Assembly: GCA_964347945.1 (NCBI GenBank)
Contig: CAYGAW010000165.1
Span: forward strand, 1 to 40,224
Direction of reading: 5' to 3'
DNA: 40,224 nt
Origin: CAYGAW01 sp964347945
Lineage (GTDB): Bacteria; Chloroflexota; Anaerolineae; UBA7937; B3-Chlor
Shown here piece after piece: positions 26,242-32,293 of this stretch (positions are counted from its first letter, which is position 1; each line of letters opens with the position of its first letter). The notes beneath the pieces are model-generated. The model was not told the origin of the DNA. It worked only from the letters and a program-made list of their open reading frames with translations, and searched no databases. The translations under genes and the position numbers were made by a program.

Positions 26242-26904
26242 TCACAACTCCCTCAAGCGGCTAATCATCTGGATCGCTTCCTGCACCGCATTCGCTGCGT
26301 TGTCTGCATACCCGTCAGCCCCATAGTTGTCGGCCACCTCCTGCGTGATGGGCGCACCACCTACCATGATCAAAGCGTTGGGATTGCGTGCCTTGACCAT
26401 CTCTACCACCTTCGGCATCGCCAACATGCTCGTCGTCATCAACGCTGACAACGCCACAATCTCCGAATCCGTCTTCAGTTGCTCCTCCACAAACCTCTCC
26501 AGCTTCACGTCACGACCGAGATCGTGTACCGCAAAGCCAGCAACCTCAAACATCATCTTCACCAGGTTCTTGCCGATATCGTGGACATCCCCCTCCACCG
26601 TACCGATCACCACCTGGCCCCTAGCCTCTGCCTTGTCCCCAGTGATGTGGGGCTTCAAGATGTCCAACCCGGCATACAAAGCATCGGAGCACATCAACAC
26701 TTCAGGTACGAAGTACACTTGGTCCGAATACAGCTGCCCCACGTGCTCCATCCCTGCCGCCAGACCGTCCATCACCGCCTCGTACGCATCCACATCCTCG
26801 GCTAGCGCGGCATTGGAGAACTCCACCACCTTGTCCTCGTCAAATTCAACGACACCCTCGTAGAGCCCCTTCAGGATTTCCTTCTTTCTCTCTTCAGTTG
26901 CCAT
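26242..26904 (-). CDS. Corrinoid protein of a methyltransferase system (MtbC/MttC-like)
   Basis: The 220-residue protein is a cobalamin shuttle. Residues 1-85 form the helical cap domain (B12-binding-2), and residues about 95-220 the Rossmann-like cobalamin domain with DVHDIGKN (106-113), where His108 is the lower cobalt ligand. SALMTTSM and VGGAPIT complete the corrinoid-binding pattern. It carries methyl between the substrate-side and acceptor-side methyltransferases and is reactivated by the ASKHA protein in this operon. The length is usual. GAGGTCTGGGG lies before the ATG. A tiny frame with a perfect Shine-Dalgarno sits just upstream (26938-26973). Confidence 0.93.
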   Translation of the reverse strand: MATEERKKEILKGLYEGVVEFDEDKVVEFSNAALAEDVDAYEAVMDGLAAGMEHVGQLYSDQVYFVPEVLMCSDALYAGLDILKPHITGDKAEARGQVVIGTVEGDVHDIGKNLVKMMFEVAGFAVHDLGRDVKLERFVEEQLKTDSEIVALSALMTTSMLAMPKVVEMVKARNPNALIMVGGAPITQEVADNYGADGYADNAANAVQEAIQMISRLREL

Positions 26905-26937
26905 CCCCAGACCTCGTGTCTTTGAGTACCACGCAAA

Positions 26938-26973
26938 TCAGATTCGATGCTCTACCAGATTCCGAGAACTCAT
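26938..26973 (-). CDS. Possible 11-residue leader peptide before the corrinoid protein gene
   Basis: The frame reads MSSRNLVEHRI and stops 33 bases before the corrinoid gene. It is listed only because AGGAGGTGA, a full match to the anti-Shine-Dalgarno, directly precedes the ATG and no other gene uses it. It may be a leader peptide that helps ribosomes load, or an accidental frame behind a stray purine tract. No homologues can be judged at this length. Confidence 0.25.
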   Translation of the reverse strand: MSSRNLVEHRI

Positions 26974-27007
26974 TCACCTCCTCCCTTGAACCCACACTGG
27001 ACAACCC

Positions 27008-28210
27008 TTACCGCACTCTCACCGTCAAACCGACTACCACTCCAAGCACGCAGAAGGGTGTCAAAGCGTAGCCAGCCATCACCCAGCTACCCGTAGTCTG
27101 AACGATACGTCCAAATATGACGGGACCCAGCAACAACCCCAGGTTCTGTACCATCACCACGACCCCCATACCGATCCCAGCCAACTCCGGCCGCTCCACG
27201 ATCTCAGGTACCGAGGCCATGACCATGGTGGGGATAGCGGGGGCGAACACGCCAAAGCCGATCATGAACAGAGGAATAGCCGCTCCGGTCACTCTGAAGG
27301 GCAAGACCCAGAGAACGGTCAGCGCCAGGTAGGCGACCATATATACGGTCTTCCGCGAGCTGATTCGATCGGAGATCCATCCTACCGCAGGGCAAGAGAC
27401 AATGGCTGCAATTGAGGAAAGACTGACGATCAGACCAGCCGTAGCCAACGTATAGCCACGCACGGTGTGGAGGAAGGTCGGCATATTGGCCATGAAAGCA
27501 GGGAAGCACATCGTGAAACATAAGAACATCAGACCGAGCAGCCACACGTCTCGGTTGGCCAGCGCCCGTCGCACGGCGGCCGTGCTCTGCCCACGGGAAA
27601 GCTGACCCGTACCAGTCGGATTCGAAGTGTCCGCCAGCTCAGCTGCCTCCGTTGGCATTCTGACCAGCACCCAGAAGACCAGAAAAGTCAGCGTCCCGTA
27701 GGCGCATCCGAACCACCAGATGGCCTGCCAGCCGAACTGAACTGCCAGTGCCGGCGCGACGACGAAAGCGATCATGTTTCCCACCGGCACCCAGGTTGCG
27801 AATATCCCCATGGGAACCCCTCTGTCCTGAGCACTGAACCAGACGGCTATGATGGCGGGCGCGCCGATCATCATGAATACGAAGCTGAGACCCTCAATGG
27901 TTCGGCTCAGGAGCAAGGCTGTAGCCCCACCACTCACTGCGCCCAGCGCAGCGCCGATGACCACGGAACCAATGGAAATGAGTCCCGCACGCCTAGGGCC
28001 TATGCCGTGGACGATCAGGCCAGCCGGAATTGCCAGCACGAGCCCCGCGAGGCTGAAGACCGACATCAACAGGTTGGCCGTTGTGAGATCCAGTGAAAAG
28101 GCCTCCATCAACACAGGCATCACCGGAGGCACTTTGTACTGGTTGATAGGAATGCTGACGGCGCCTGCAAATAAGCCCGACAATGCTACCCACGCATACC
28201 TTCTTGACAC
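27008..28210 (-). CDS. MFS transporter
   Basis: A 400-residue major facilitator superfamily protein with about twelve hydrophobic segments. The loop 2-3 motif is degenerate (AGLIVHGIGPRRAG), and the mirrored loop has VGWISDRISSRKTV, the typical G-x-x-x-D-R-x-x-x-R/K pattern. A central hydrophilic loop (ADTSNPTGTGQLSRGQ) separates the halves. The start is GTG at 28210 with AAGGGGG five bases upstream. It lies between the MetH-activation-like gene and the corrinoid protein in the B12-controlled operon, so its likely task is uptake of the methylated substrate or export of the demethylated product. The sequence resembles NarK/CynX-type anion or small-organic carriers, but this is loose. Confidence 0.85.
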   Translation of the reverse strand: MSRRYAWVALSGLFAGAVSIPINQYKVPPVMPVLMEAFSLDLTTANLLMSVFSLAGLVLAIPAGLIVHGIGPRRAGLISIGSVVIGAALGAVSGGATALLLSRTIEGLSFVFMMIGAPAIIAVWFSAQDRGVPMGIFATWVPVGNMIAFVVAPALAVQFGWQAIWWFGCAYGTLTFLVFWVLVRMPTEAAELADTSNPTGTGQLSRGQSTAAVRRALANRDVWLLGLMFLCFTMCFPAFMANMPTFLHTVRGYTLATAGLIVSLSSIAAIVSCPAVGWISDRISSRKTVYMVAYLALTVLWVLPFRVTGAAIPLFMIGFGVFAPAIPTMVMASVPEIVERPELAGIGMGVVVMVQNLGLLLGPVIFGRIVQTTGSWVMAGYALTPFCVLGVVVGLTVRVR

Positions 28211-28292
28211 CAGTCCCCCTTGGGCATTCCTTACGGGGCCTCACAGCGGACCCGCTCGCAGGCTCACGATCCGGAGGCTGCGTGGCCCTTGA

Positions 28293-29009
28293 TCACGGCG
28301 ACTGCTTCGACAGCACTTCAGAGAGCCGATCATGGCTGAAACGACACTGGTCTCCGATGGGGCAGTATCTGCACGCTCGTTCCATGGCCAGCGGAAGCAT
28401 CTCCTCCCCCAACCCAATGGCCATGGATACCGATTTGCACGGAATCATCAGGTGGTTGGAATCCAGCCGCAGCCCCAGCTTGTCCGCGGGCAACAGATCG
28501 AAGAACACCGTGTGATCCTCCAGGGGCCAATCTATCTGACCCGGCTGGAAGGGAGCGCTCGCCTTCCAACCTTTCTCACAAGCCACCTTCCTGATCAACT
28601 CATTAGCCTTCTCAGCGAGTTCTCCCACAGCGGCCGTGCCTATCCCGTCGAGAAGCACGGCCCGAATCGCATCGCCCTCCTCCCGGTAGACCGAGACCTG
28701 CTGCTCCAACGCGCCGCCAATGGTACACAGGGCTAAGGCAACCTCCTTCACGGGGCCGAACCTCTCAGCCAGCAGGTTGCCGTGGAAGGCGTAGCCCCCC
28801 TCGAGGACGATGACTCCGTCCATCACCTCCCGCAGTGAGAACAAGTCGTAGACTATGGCTGGCTGCACCAACTCCTGCGCTTGAGCTGTCAGTTCCCGGT
28901 TGAGCGCCAACTGCTCTTCCCTGGACACGCCCCCGGACGGGTCGTCCCCCTGGCACCAGAGCACGAGCGACATCTCGAGTTCAAGGTGTGCATCCGTTAT
29001 CACTTCCAC
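28293..29009 (-). CDS. Methionine-synthase-activation-domain-like protein
   Basis: This protein of about 238 residues resembles the activation domain of B12-dependent methionine synthase as a free-standing protein, a type common beside corrinoid methyltransferases. It shows ALCTIGGALEQQV, DGIGTAAVGELAEKAN and the SPGQ-like APFQPGQIDWPLEDHTVFF block where the domain binds S-adenosylmethionine. The C-terminal CRYCPIGDQC gives three closely spaced cysteines that may hold a metal or an iron-sulfur centre. It is the first gene after the second cobalamin riboswitch. I prefer GTG at 29009 because the protein then starts MEVITDAHLELE, as relatives do; GTG at 29054 would add 15 unrelated residues, and neither has a strong ribosome binding site. 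Confidence 0.75.
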   Translation of the reverse strand: MEVITDAHLELEMSLVLWCQGDDPSGGVSREEQLALNRELTAQAQELVQPAIVYDLFSLREVMDGVIVLEGGYAFHGNLLAERFGPVKEVALALCTIGGALEQQVSVYREEGDAIRAVLLDGIGTAAVGELAEKANELIRKVACEKGWKASAPFQPGQIDWPLEDHTVFFDLLPADKLGLRLDSNHLMIPCKSVSMAIGLGEEMLPLAMERACRYCPIGDQCRFSHDRLSEVLSKQSP

Positions 29010-29145
29010 TTCCGGATCTCTCGCTCCAACCCCGTCTTCTACACCTGCGCACACTTCCGAGCCCGCGAACAGAATAAGAGTAGGGATGGAAGTTCGGGCC
29101 GAGCGTAATCATCTCCTATCCCACTTCTCTCGAAGGTATTCGGAG

Positions 29146-29275
29146 CGCAGTAGTGGCGGGTCTCCTGGTTTCTCCACGCATCGGGGAGCTACAGTTGCGG
29201 GACAGCGCCGGACTTGGACCGGCTTCCCTTTCAGACCTGACATCCGGGACAGTGGCCACCTTTGCCGCACACATC
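29146..29275 (-). promoter_or_regulatory. Cobalamin riboswitch (corrinoid methyltransferase operon)
   Basis: Read on the minus strand, the conserved blocks occur in order: AAAGGTGGCCA, GAAAGGGAAGCCGGTCC, GCGCTGTCCCGCAACTGT (the B12 box) and CCAGGAGACCCGCC. The core and about 35 bases after it are close copies of the riboswitch at 10699-10822. No T-tailed hairpin lies between the aptamer and the first gene; instead GCCCGAAC and GTTCGCGGGC form a stem just before the GTG at 29054, so control may act on translation. The controlled genes are B12-using methyltransferases, which is uncommon for this riboswitch class. Confidence 0.92.
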
Positions 29276-29305
29276 AGCAATCCTAGGGCGCCAATCCTAA
29301 GATTG

Positions 29306-29323
29306 TAACTGACTTGTTAGTTA
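29306..29323 (-). promoter_or_regulatory. TetR-type operator overlapping the operon's start site
   Basis: TAACTGACTTGTTAGTTA is an 18-base near-palindrome (14 of 18 positions symmetric, with AACT/AGTT arms). It lies directly after the -10 box, over the predicted start near 29319, where a bound repressor would block transcription. A TetR-family gene sits in the same operon. Confidence 0.55.
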
Positions 29324-29325
29324 TA

Positions 29326-29354
29326 AGTATATCCCACCTTCTAGCCCTTGTCAA
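29326..29354 (-). promoter_or_regulatory. Promoter of the corrinoid methyltransferase operon
   Basis: On the minus strand, TTGACA (29354-29349) and TATACT (29331-29326) are separated by 17 bases. Both hexamers and the spacing equal those of the opposing B12 uptake operon promoter at 10651-10679. Confidence 0.85.
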
Positions 29355-29548
29355 GCATCAGTGTGCCCTCTAAGGGGAATTGGCTGTGACCAACGCGCGA
29401 CAGCGTGCCACTGACGCCAACTCCTCCCGACGCAGTCAACTGATCGATGTATCATCTGGGCAATAAGTCAAAGACTGCTCCGAGTCATGTCTTCTAGGGC
29501 TGAGCTTGGCTGTGGGCTATGACTGCCAGGGCAAGACGGGAAGCCGCT

Positions 29549-30418
29549 ATGCTTCCTGTGCCTGGAAAGGAGATCTCTCTTGGGCGGATGCCTCTCCCTG
29601 AACAGCGCTGGTCTCTTGATAGAGGTCACGAAGTGCAGCGAAGATCCGGACACTACTTCTCCACCCGCGACCTGCTGATGATGGCCGTGCTGGCCGCACT
29701 AGGCGGCATCACCAGCACCTACGTCCAAGCCCTCGCCAACGCCGTCCACGCCGCGCTGGGCTTCCCTGGAGCAACACAAGTACTCGCCGGTGTACACGTG
29801 ATCTGGCTCATCCTCGCGGTCGGCCTCACCGGCAAGCACGGCGCAGGTACTGTGACAGGCCTGGCCAAGGGAGCTGTGGAGTTCCTGTCAGGCAACACCC
29901 ATGGCATCCTGGTGGTGCTGATAGACGTCGTCGCGGGCATTCTGGTGGACGCGGGCATGCTTCCCTTCCGCAACAAGAATAGCACCCTTGCCTACGCCGT
30001 GGCGGGAGGCCTGGCCACTGCTTCCAACGTCTTCGTGTTCCAGCTCTTCGCCTCAGTTCCCACCGACGTTCTGACCATGGGCGCCATCCTTCTCGTGGGA
30101 CTAGTCTCCTTCGTGTCGGGTGTTCTCTTGGCGGGAATACTGGGCAAGGTTCTCCTCGACTCGCTAAGGCGCGCTGGCGTCGTCAGAGATCTAGCGCCGG
30201 AGACGATGGGCCGTGGGATCTATCCAGCTTTCGTGGGGATCGTTGCCGTGTTGACGGTCGCGGGAGGCGCGCACCGTACGTATCGCCAGCCAAGTGAATG
30301 CGCACTACGAATACAGATTCTCCGAACACGACTCAGCCCCTCTAGTGACGATCCAAGTGACCGCGAAGCCTCTCTCAGGGGCAGCCCGGCGTGGGTGCCT
30401 ATCAAGCTCAAGTCATAG
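29549..30418 (+). CDS. ECF transporter S component (YkoE-like), 3' end probably frameshifted
   Basis: The reliable part (to about 30265) is a membrane protein with five to six hydrophobic segments of the YkoE-type ECF S components: YFSTRDLLMMAVLAALGGI, the GVHVIWLILAVGLTGKHGAG segment and LAKGAVEFLSGNTHGILVV. YkoE relatives take up thiamine precursors, but no TPP riboswitch is seen here. After the last helix (GIVAVLTVAGGA) this frame becomes low-complexity and arginine-rich, while another frame reads VRIASQVNAHYEYRFSEHDS, which looks like real protein, so a frameshift near 30265-30280 is likely. Starts at 29519, 29549 and 29588 are possible; GGGAAG precedes 29549. It has no ECF module beside it and may use another EcfT/EcfA. 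Confidence 0.65.
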   Translation: MLPVPGKEISLGRMPLPEQRWSLDRGHEVQRRSGHYFSTRDLLMMAVLAALGGITSTYVQALANAVHAALGFPGATQVLAGVHVIWLILAVGLTGKHGAGTVTGLAKGAVEFLSGNTHGILVVLIDVVAGILVDAGMLPFRNKNSTLAYAVAGGLATASNVFVFQLFASVPTDVLTMGAILLVGLVSFVSGVLLAGILGKVLLDSLRRAGVVRDLAPETMGRGIYPAFVGIVAVLTVAGGAHRTYRQPSECALRIQILRTRLSPSSDDPSDREASLRGSPAWVPIKLKS

Positions 30419-30420
30419 CC

Positions 30421-30469
30421 CAGCGCCCGACGTCCATGGACAGTTGCCTTTAGGAACGCCGGGTCGGAG
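30421..30469 (-). repeat. Structured repeat, copy 2 (degenerate)
   Basis: On the minus strand this reads CGACCCGGCGTTCCTAAAGG and onward, matching the copy at 31008-31057 with 15 identical central bases (30444-30458). The stem arms (30426-30433 and 30456-30463) pair with one G-U on the minus-strand RNA. Further similarity continues leftwards to about 30370, inside the 3' end of the S-component frame. It lacks the antiterminator and terminator that follow copy 1. Confidence 0.6.
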
Positions 30470-30494
30470 AACGCTCTAGTTCGCTATGTAAAGG

Positions 30495-30893
30495 TCAAAA
30501 GAAACCCAATTGACAGGGCGAAATCCGTATGCCAAGCGTCTCTGCTGCGTTGCCAAGGTCGAGACGTTTCAGCTTGAACTCACCTGCAATGTCCCACGCC
30601 GCGGTACAGGGCAAACGGCCGCCTTCCAGCGCACCACGGATACGAGCCTTCAGATCATCACTCACGTCCATGCCAGGCTCGACGATACGTCCCTTGCCTT
30701 CACTTCTGGGCCCGTGGCCGAACAAGCCCACCTGACATTGCGAAGCCTGAATATCAAGAGCAGTGGCAGCGTCGCCCACCTCGATCGGCTCCACGCCCAG
30801 CTCCCGGGCTATCTTGTGCATCGTGGCACACGATACCCGTCCGTCCTCCTCCGCAGATTCCCTGAGCGTGTGAGCGATGTCTCGATCCATCAT
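30495..30893 (-). CDS. Unrecognised 132-aa protein with two cysteine-bearing HTH-like repeats
   Basis: I do not recognise a named family. The protein is two copies of one unit offset by exactly 74 residues without gaps: GRVSC (18-22) matches GRLPC (92-96), and SQCQVGLF (51-58) matches SPCQLGFF (125-132). Each unit has a Cys pair 31 residues apart (Cys22/Cys53 and Cys96/Cys127), and between them a helix-turn-helix-like pattern (HKIARELGVEPIEVGDAATAL). Four cysteines in symmetric places could bind a metal. AGAGG precedes the ATG, and Met2 is also possible. It follows a leader with terminator and antiterminator, and lies downstream of the NTPase and phosphate genes on the same strand. A small DNA-binding or metal-sensing protein is a guess. 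Confidence 0.65.
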   Translation of the reverse strand: MMDRDIAHTLRESAEEDGRVSCATMHKIARELGVEPIEVGDAATALDIQASQCQVGLFGHGPRSEGKGRIVEPGMDVSDDLKARIRGALEGGRLPCTAAWDIAGEFKLKRLDLGNAAETLGIRISPCQLGFF

Positions 30894-30905
30894 GCCTCTA
30901 CCTCA

Positions 30906-30934
30906 CAACAAAAGCGCCCCTGGAAAGGAGCGCT
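30906..30934 (-). terminator. Intrinsic terminator in the leader of the 132-aa protein gene
   Basis: On minus-strand RNA, AGCGCUCC (30934-30927) pairs with GGGGCGCU (30920-30913) over 8 bp (one G-U), with a 6-base loop and a UUUGUU tail. It ends 12 bases before the start codon, so it must be conditional. Its left arm overlaps CUCCUUUCC, which can instead pair with GGAAAGGAG at 30972-30964. Confidence 0.72.
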
Positions 30935-30963
30935 CCTTAGTCGAGATACCACCACTAGCGATT

Positions 30964-31060
30964 CTCCTTTCCAATCACGGGAGGCACAGCCTTTTCAAGC
31001 CCTACCCTGCCGCCCAACGTCCGTGAGCAGATTGCCTTTAGGAACGTTGGGTCGAAGAAT
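30964..31060 (-). promoter_or_regulatory. Candidate riboswitch or attenuator leader (sensor part)
   Basis: Between the promoter and the terminator, minus-strand RNA can form a hairpin with arms CCCAACGU and ACGUUGGG (31051-31044 with 31020-31013) and a second hairpin around GCUUGAAAAGGC. The loop of the first contains UCACGG (31026-31021), which is complementary to CCGUGA at 30980-30975, a possible pseudoknot. The end of this part is the antiterminator GGAAAGGAG. It matches no riboswitch class I know. Confidence 0.5.
31008..31057 (-). repeat. Structured repeat, copy 1 (in the leader)
   Basis: The same element as at 30421-30469, same orientation, about 590 bases apart. Its stem pairs perfectly over eight bases, while copy 2 has G-C and G-U in place of A-U pairs, so the pairing survives sequence change. 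The conserved loop segment is UCCUAAAGGCAA. Confidence 0.65.
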
Positions 31061-31069
31061 CCAGCGACG

Positions 31070-31098
31070 ATTATACACTACTTTGAGGAACTGCGCAA
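31070..31098 (-). promoter_or_regulatory. Promoter before the candidate attenuator leader
   Basis: On the minus strand, TATAAT (31075-31070) follows TTGCGC (31098-31093) with a 17-base spacer. The predicted start near 31063 is just ahead of the hairpin element, so the 132-aa gene can be transcribed apart from the NTPase gene whose last codons it overlaps. Confidence 0.6.
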
Positions 31099-31644
31099 GT
31101 CTGGCTCTTCTCCCCTCTCTGCCAACCTTCTGACAATCTGCAGCGGCAGCTTTTCCCTGTTGGCAAGAGTCACCTCGACGACGTCAAGCTCCTCTCCCCG
31201 CAATCTGCCTCTGACCTCATCCAGCAACTCAGGCCGAACCACCACCAGTGCCAGGCAGAAACGTCCCTTTGCTAGCACATCGAGCGCGTGCACAAAGCCC
31301 TGGCCCTTCTCCAGCTCCAGCGGACCCAACTCATCGACGACAAGTAGGTCGCAAGGCCTGGCCTCAGCCAGGATTCGCGTGCCCCATTCCACAGTCCAAT
31401 CAGCAAACCTGTATCGTCCCGATCTTGCTCCACCGGGGACGTCGTCGGCGGTGGCCAACGGTCGTTCTTCCCCGCTGGCCACATCCACCAGGCTGATACC
31501 TACTTTCTCCCGTCCCTCGAAATATGCCGGAGACAGAAGCCCAGCGCAGGTGTAACCTCGTCGCTGAGCCTCCTCCACCACCCTTTGACACAGGTACGTC
31601 TTGCCAACACCACGCTCGCCGGTGATCAGGACAATGTGATCCAT
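31078..31644 (-). CDS. THEP1-like nucleoside-triphosphatase
   Basis: The 188-residue P-loop protein resembles the THEP1/NTPase family (DUF265), which hydrolyses nucleoside triphosphates in vitro and has no firm cellular role. Walker A is GERGVGKT (residues 9-16), close to the family form GxPGxGKT, and Walker B is LLVVDELGPLEL with the catalytic glutamate. A RGYTCAGLLSPA strand follows the first helix as in the family. Two internal cysteines are seen. The ribosome binding site is weak, and the gene starts 19 bases after the DUF47 gene, so translation may be coupled. Whether it works with the phosphate transporter or with the 132-aa protein downstream is unclear. Confidence 0.78.
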   Translation of the reverse strand: MDHIVLITGERGVGKTYLCQRVVEEAQRRGYTCAGLLSPAYFEGREKVGISLVDVASGEERPLATADDVPGGARSGRYRFADWTVEWGTRILAEARPCDLLVVDELGPLELEKGQGFVHALDVLAKGRFCLALVVVRPELLDEVRGRLRGEELDVVEVTLANREKLPLQIVRRLAERGEEPDLRSSSK

Positions 31645-31663
31645 CGGTTATGCCTGCAGGCCA

Positions 31664-32290
31664 CTACGTCATCTTGACCACGATGTCGGTGATCACATTG
31701 GCTGCCTCGTCACCTCTGTCAGCAGAATTGCTGAGGTGGCGATACAGCTCACGGAGTTTGAGCATATCTATGATGTGTTCTGGAGTGGCACGACCCACGA
31801 AAAGGTGCGCGAGAGCCTCTCGATAGACGGTCTCCACTCGGTTTTCCAAAGCCTTGGCCCGCATCGCATGCTCGTATGCTACGCCCGGATGGTCCTGCAG
31901 GCGCAGAGTGGCCAGGTGGATCTCATTCGCTGCGTCCTTGAGAAGCGAGGCCATCCGTGAAAGATGCGCGTTGGGCGACACATCCAAGATTCCCATCTCT
32001 TCCACCGTCGAGTCGCCATAATCCAGGATGTCGTCAATGGCCCGTGACAGGGCGAAGATGTCCTCACGGTCTATGGGAGTCACAAAGGTGCGGTTCAACT
32101 CGTCCACCAGTATTCGGCGGAGTTCATCAGCCTCTTTCTCCGCCCTGGAGACTCTCCTGGCCGCCTCACGGTCGTTGCTCGTCATATACTCTTCCAGAGC
32201 TTCCATGCCCTCCAGCGTCTTGGCAGCCTGCTCAATGATCAACTGGAGGAAGTTGTCCTGTCTGGGCCTGAGCCAGTCCCTGAATCCCAT
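31664..32290 (-). CDS. DUF47 / PhoU-like accessory protein of a PiT transporter
   Basis: A 208-residue all-helical protein of the DUF47 (YkaA/Pit accessory) family, distant from PhoU. It has the expected DREDIFALSRAIDDILDY block and the C-terminal KLRELYRHLSNSADRGDEAAN helix with metal-binding acidic residues. Genes of this family nearly always sit beside pit genes and are thought to regulate the transporter. Here the ATG is 3 bases from the stop of the PiT gene, so they are translationally coupled. Length is normal and no truncation is seen. Confidence 0.9.
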   Translation of the reverse strand: MGFRDWLRPRQDNFLQLIIEQAAKTLEGMEALEEYMTSNDREAARRVSRAEKEADELRRILVDELNRTFVTPIDREDIFALSRAIDDILDYGDSTVEEMGILDVSPNAHLSRMASLLKDAANEIHLATLRLQDHPGVAYEHAMRAKALENRVETVYREALAHLFVGRATPEHIIDMLKLRELYRHLSNSADRGDEAANVITDIVVKMT

Positions 32291-32293
32291 GGC

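Larger units (their letters stand above)
29010..29548. other. Divergent regulatory region (B12 riboswitch, operator, promoter)
   Basis: This stretch between the methyltransferase operon and the divergent S-component gene holds no gene. On the minus strand it contains a promoter (29326-29354), a TetR-like operator (29306-29323) and a cobalamin riboswitch (29146-29275). On the plus strand, 29360-29548 shows no convincing promoter and no complete riboswitch. Confidence 0.8.

Noticed and set aside
29480..29600. Possible TPP riboswitch before the YkoE-like S component, because of a GGGCTGAG stretch
   Set aside because: Only this fragment fits; the second conserved TPP arm (the CUGAUCUGG-like segment) and the closing helix are absent.
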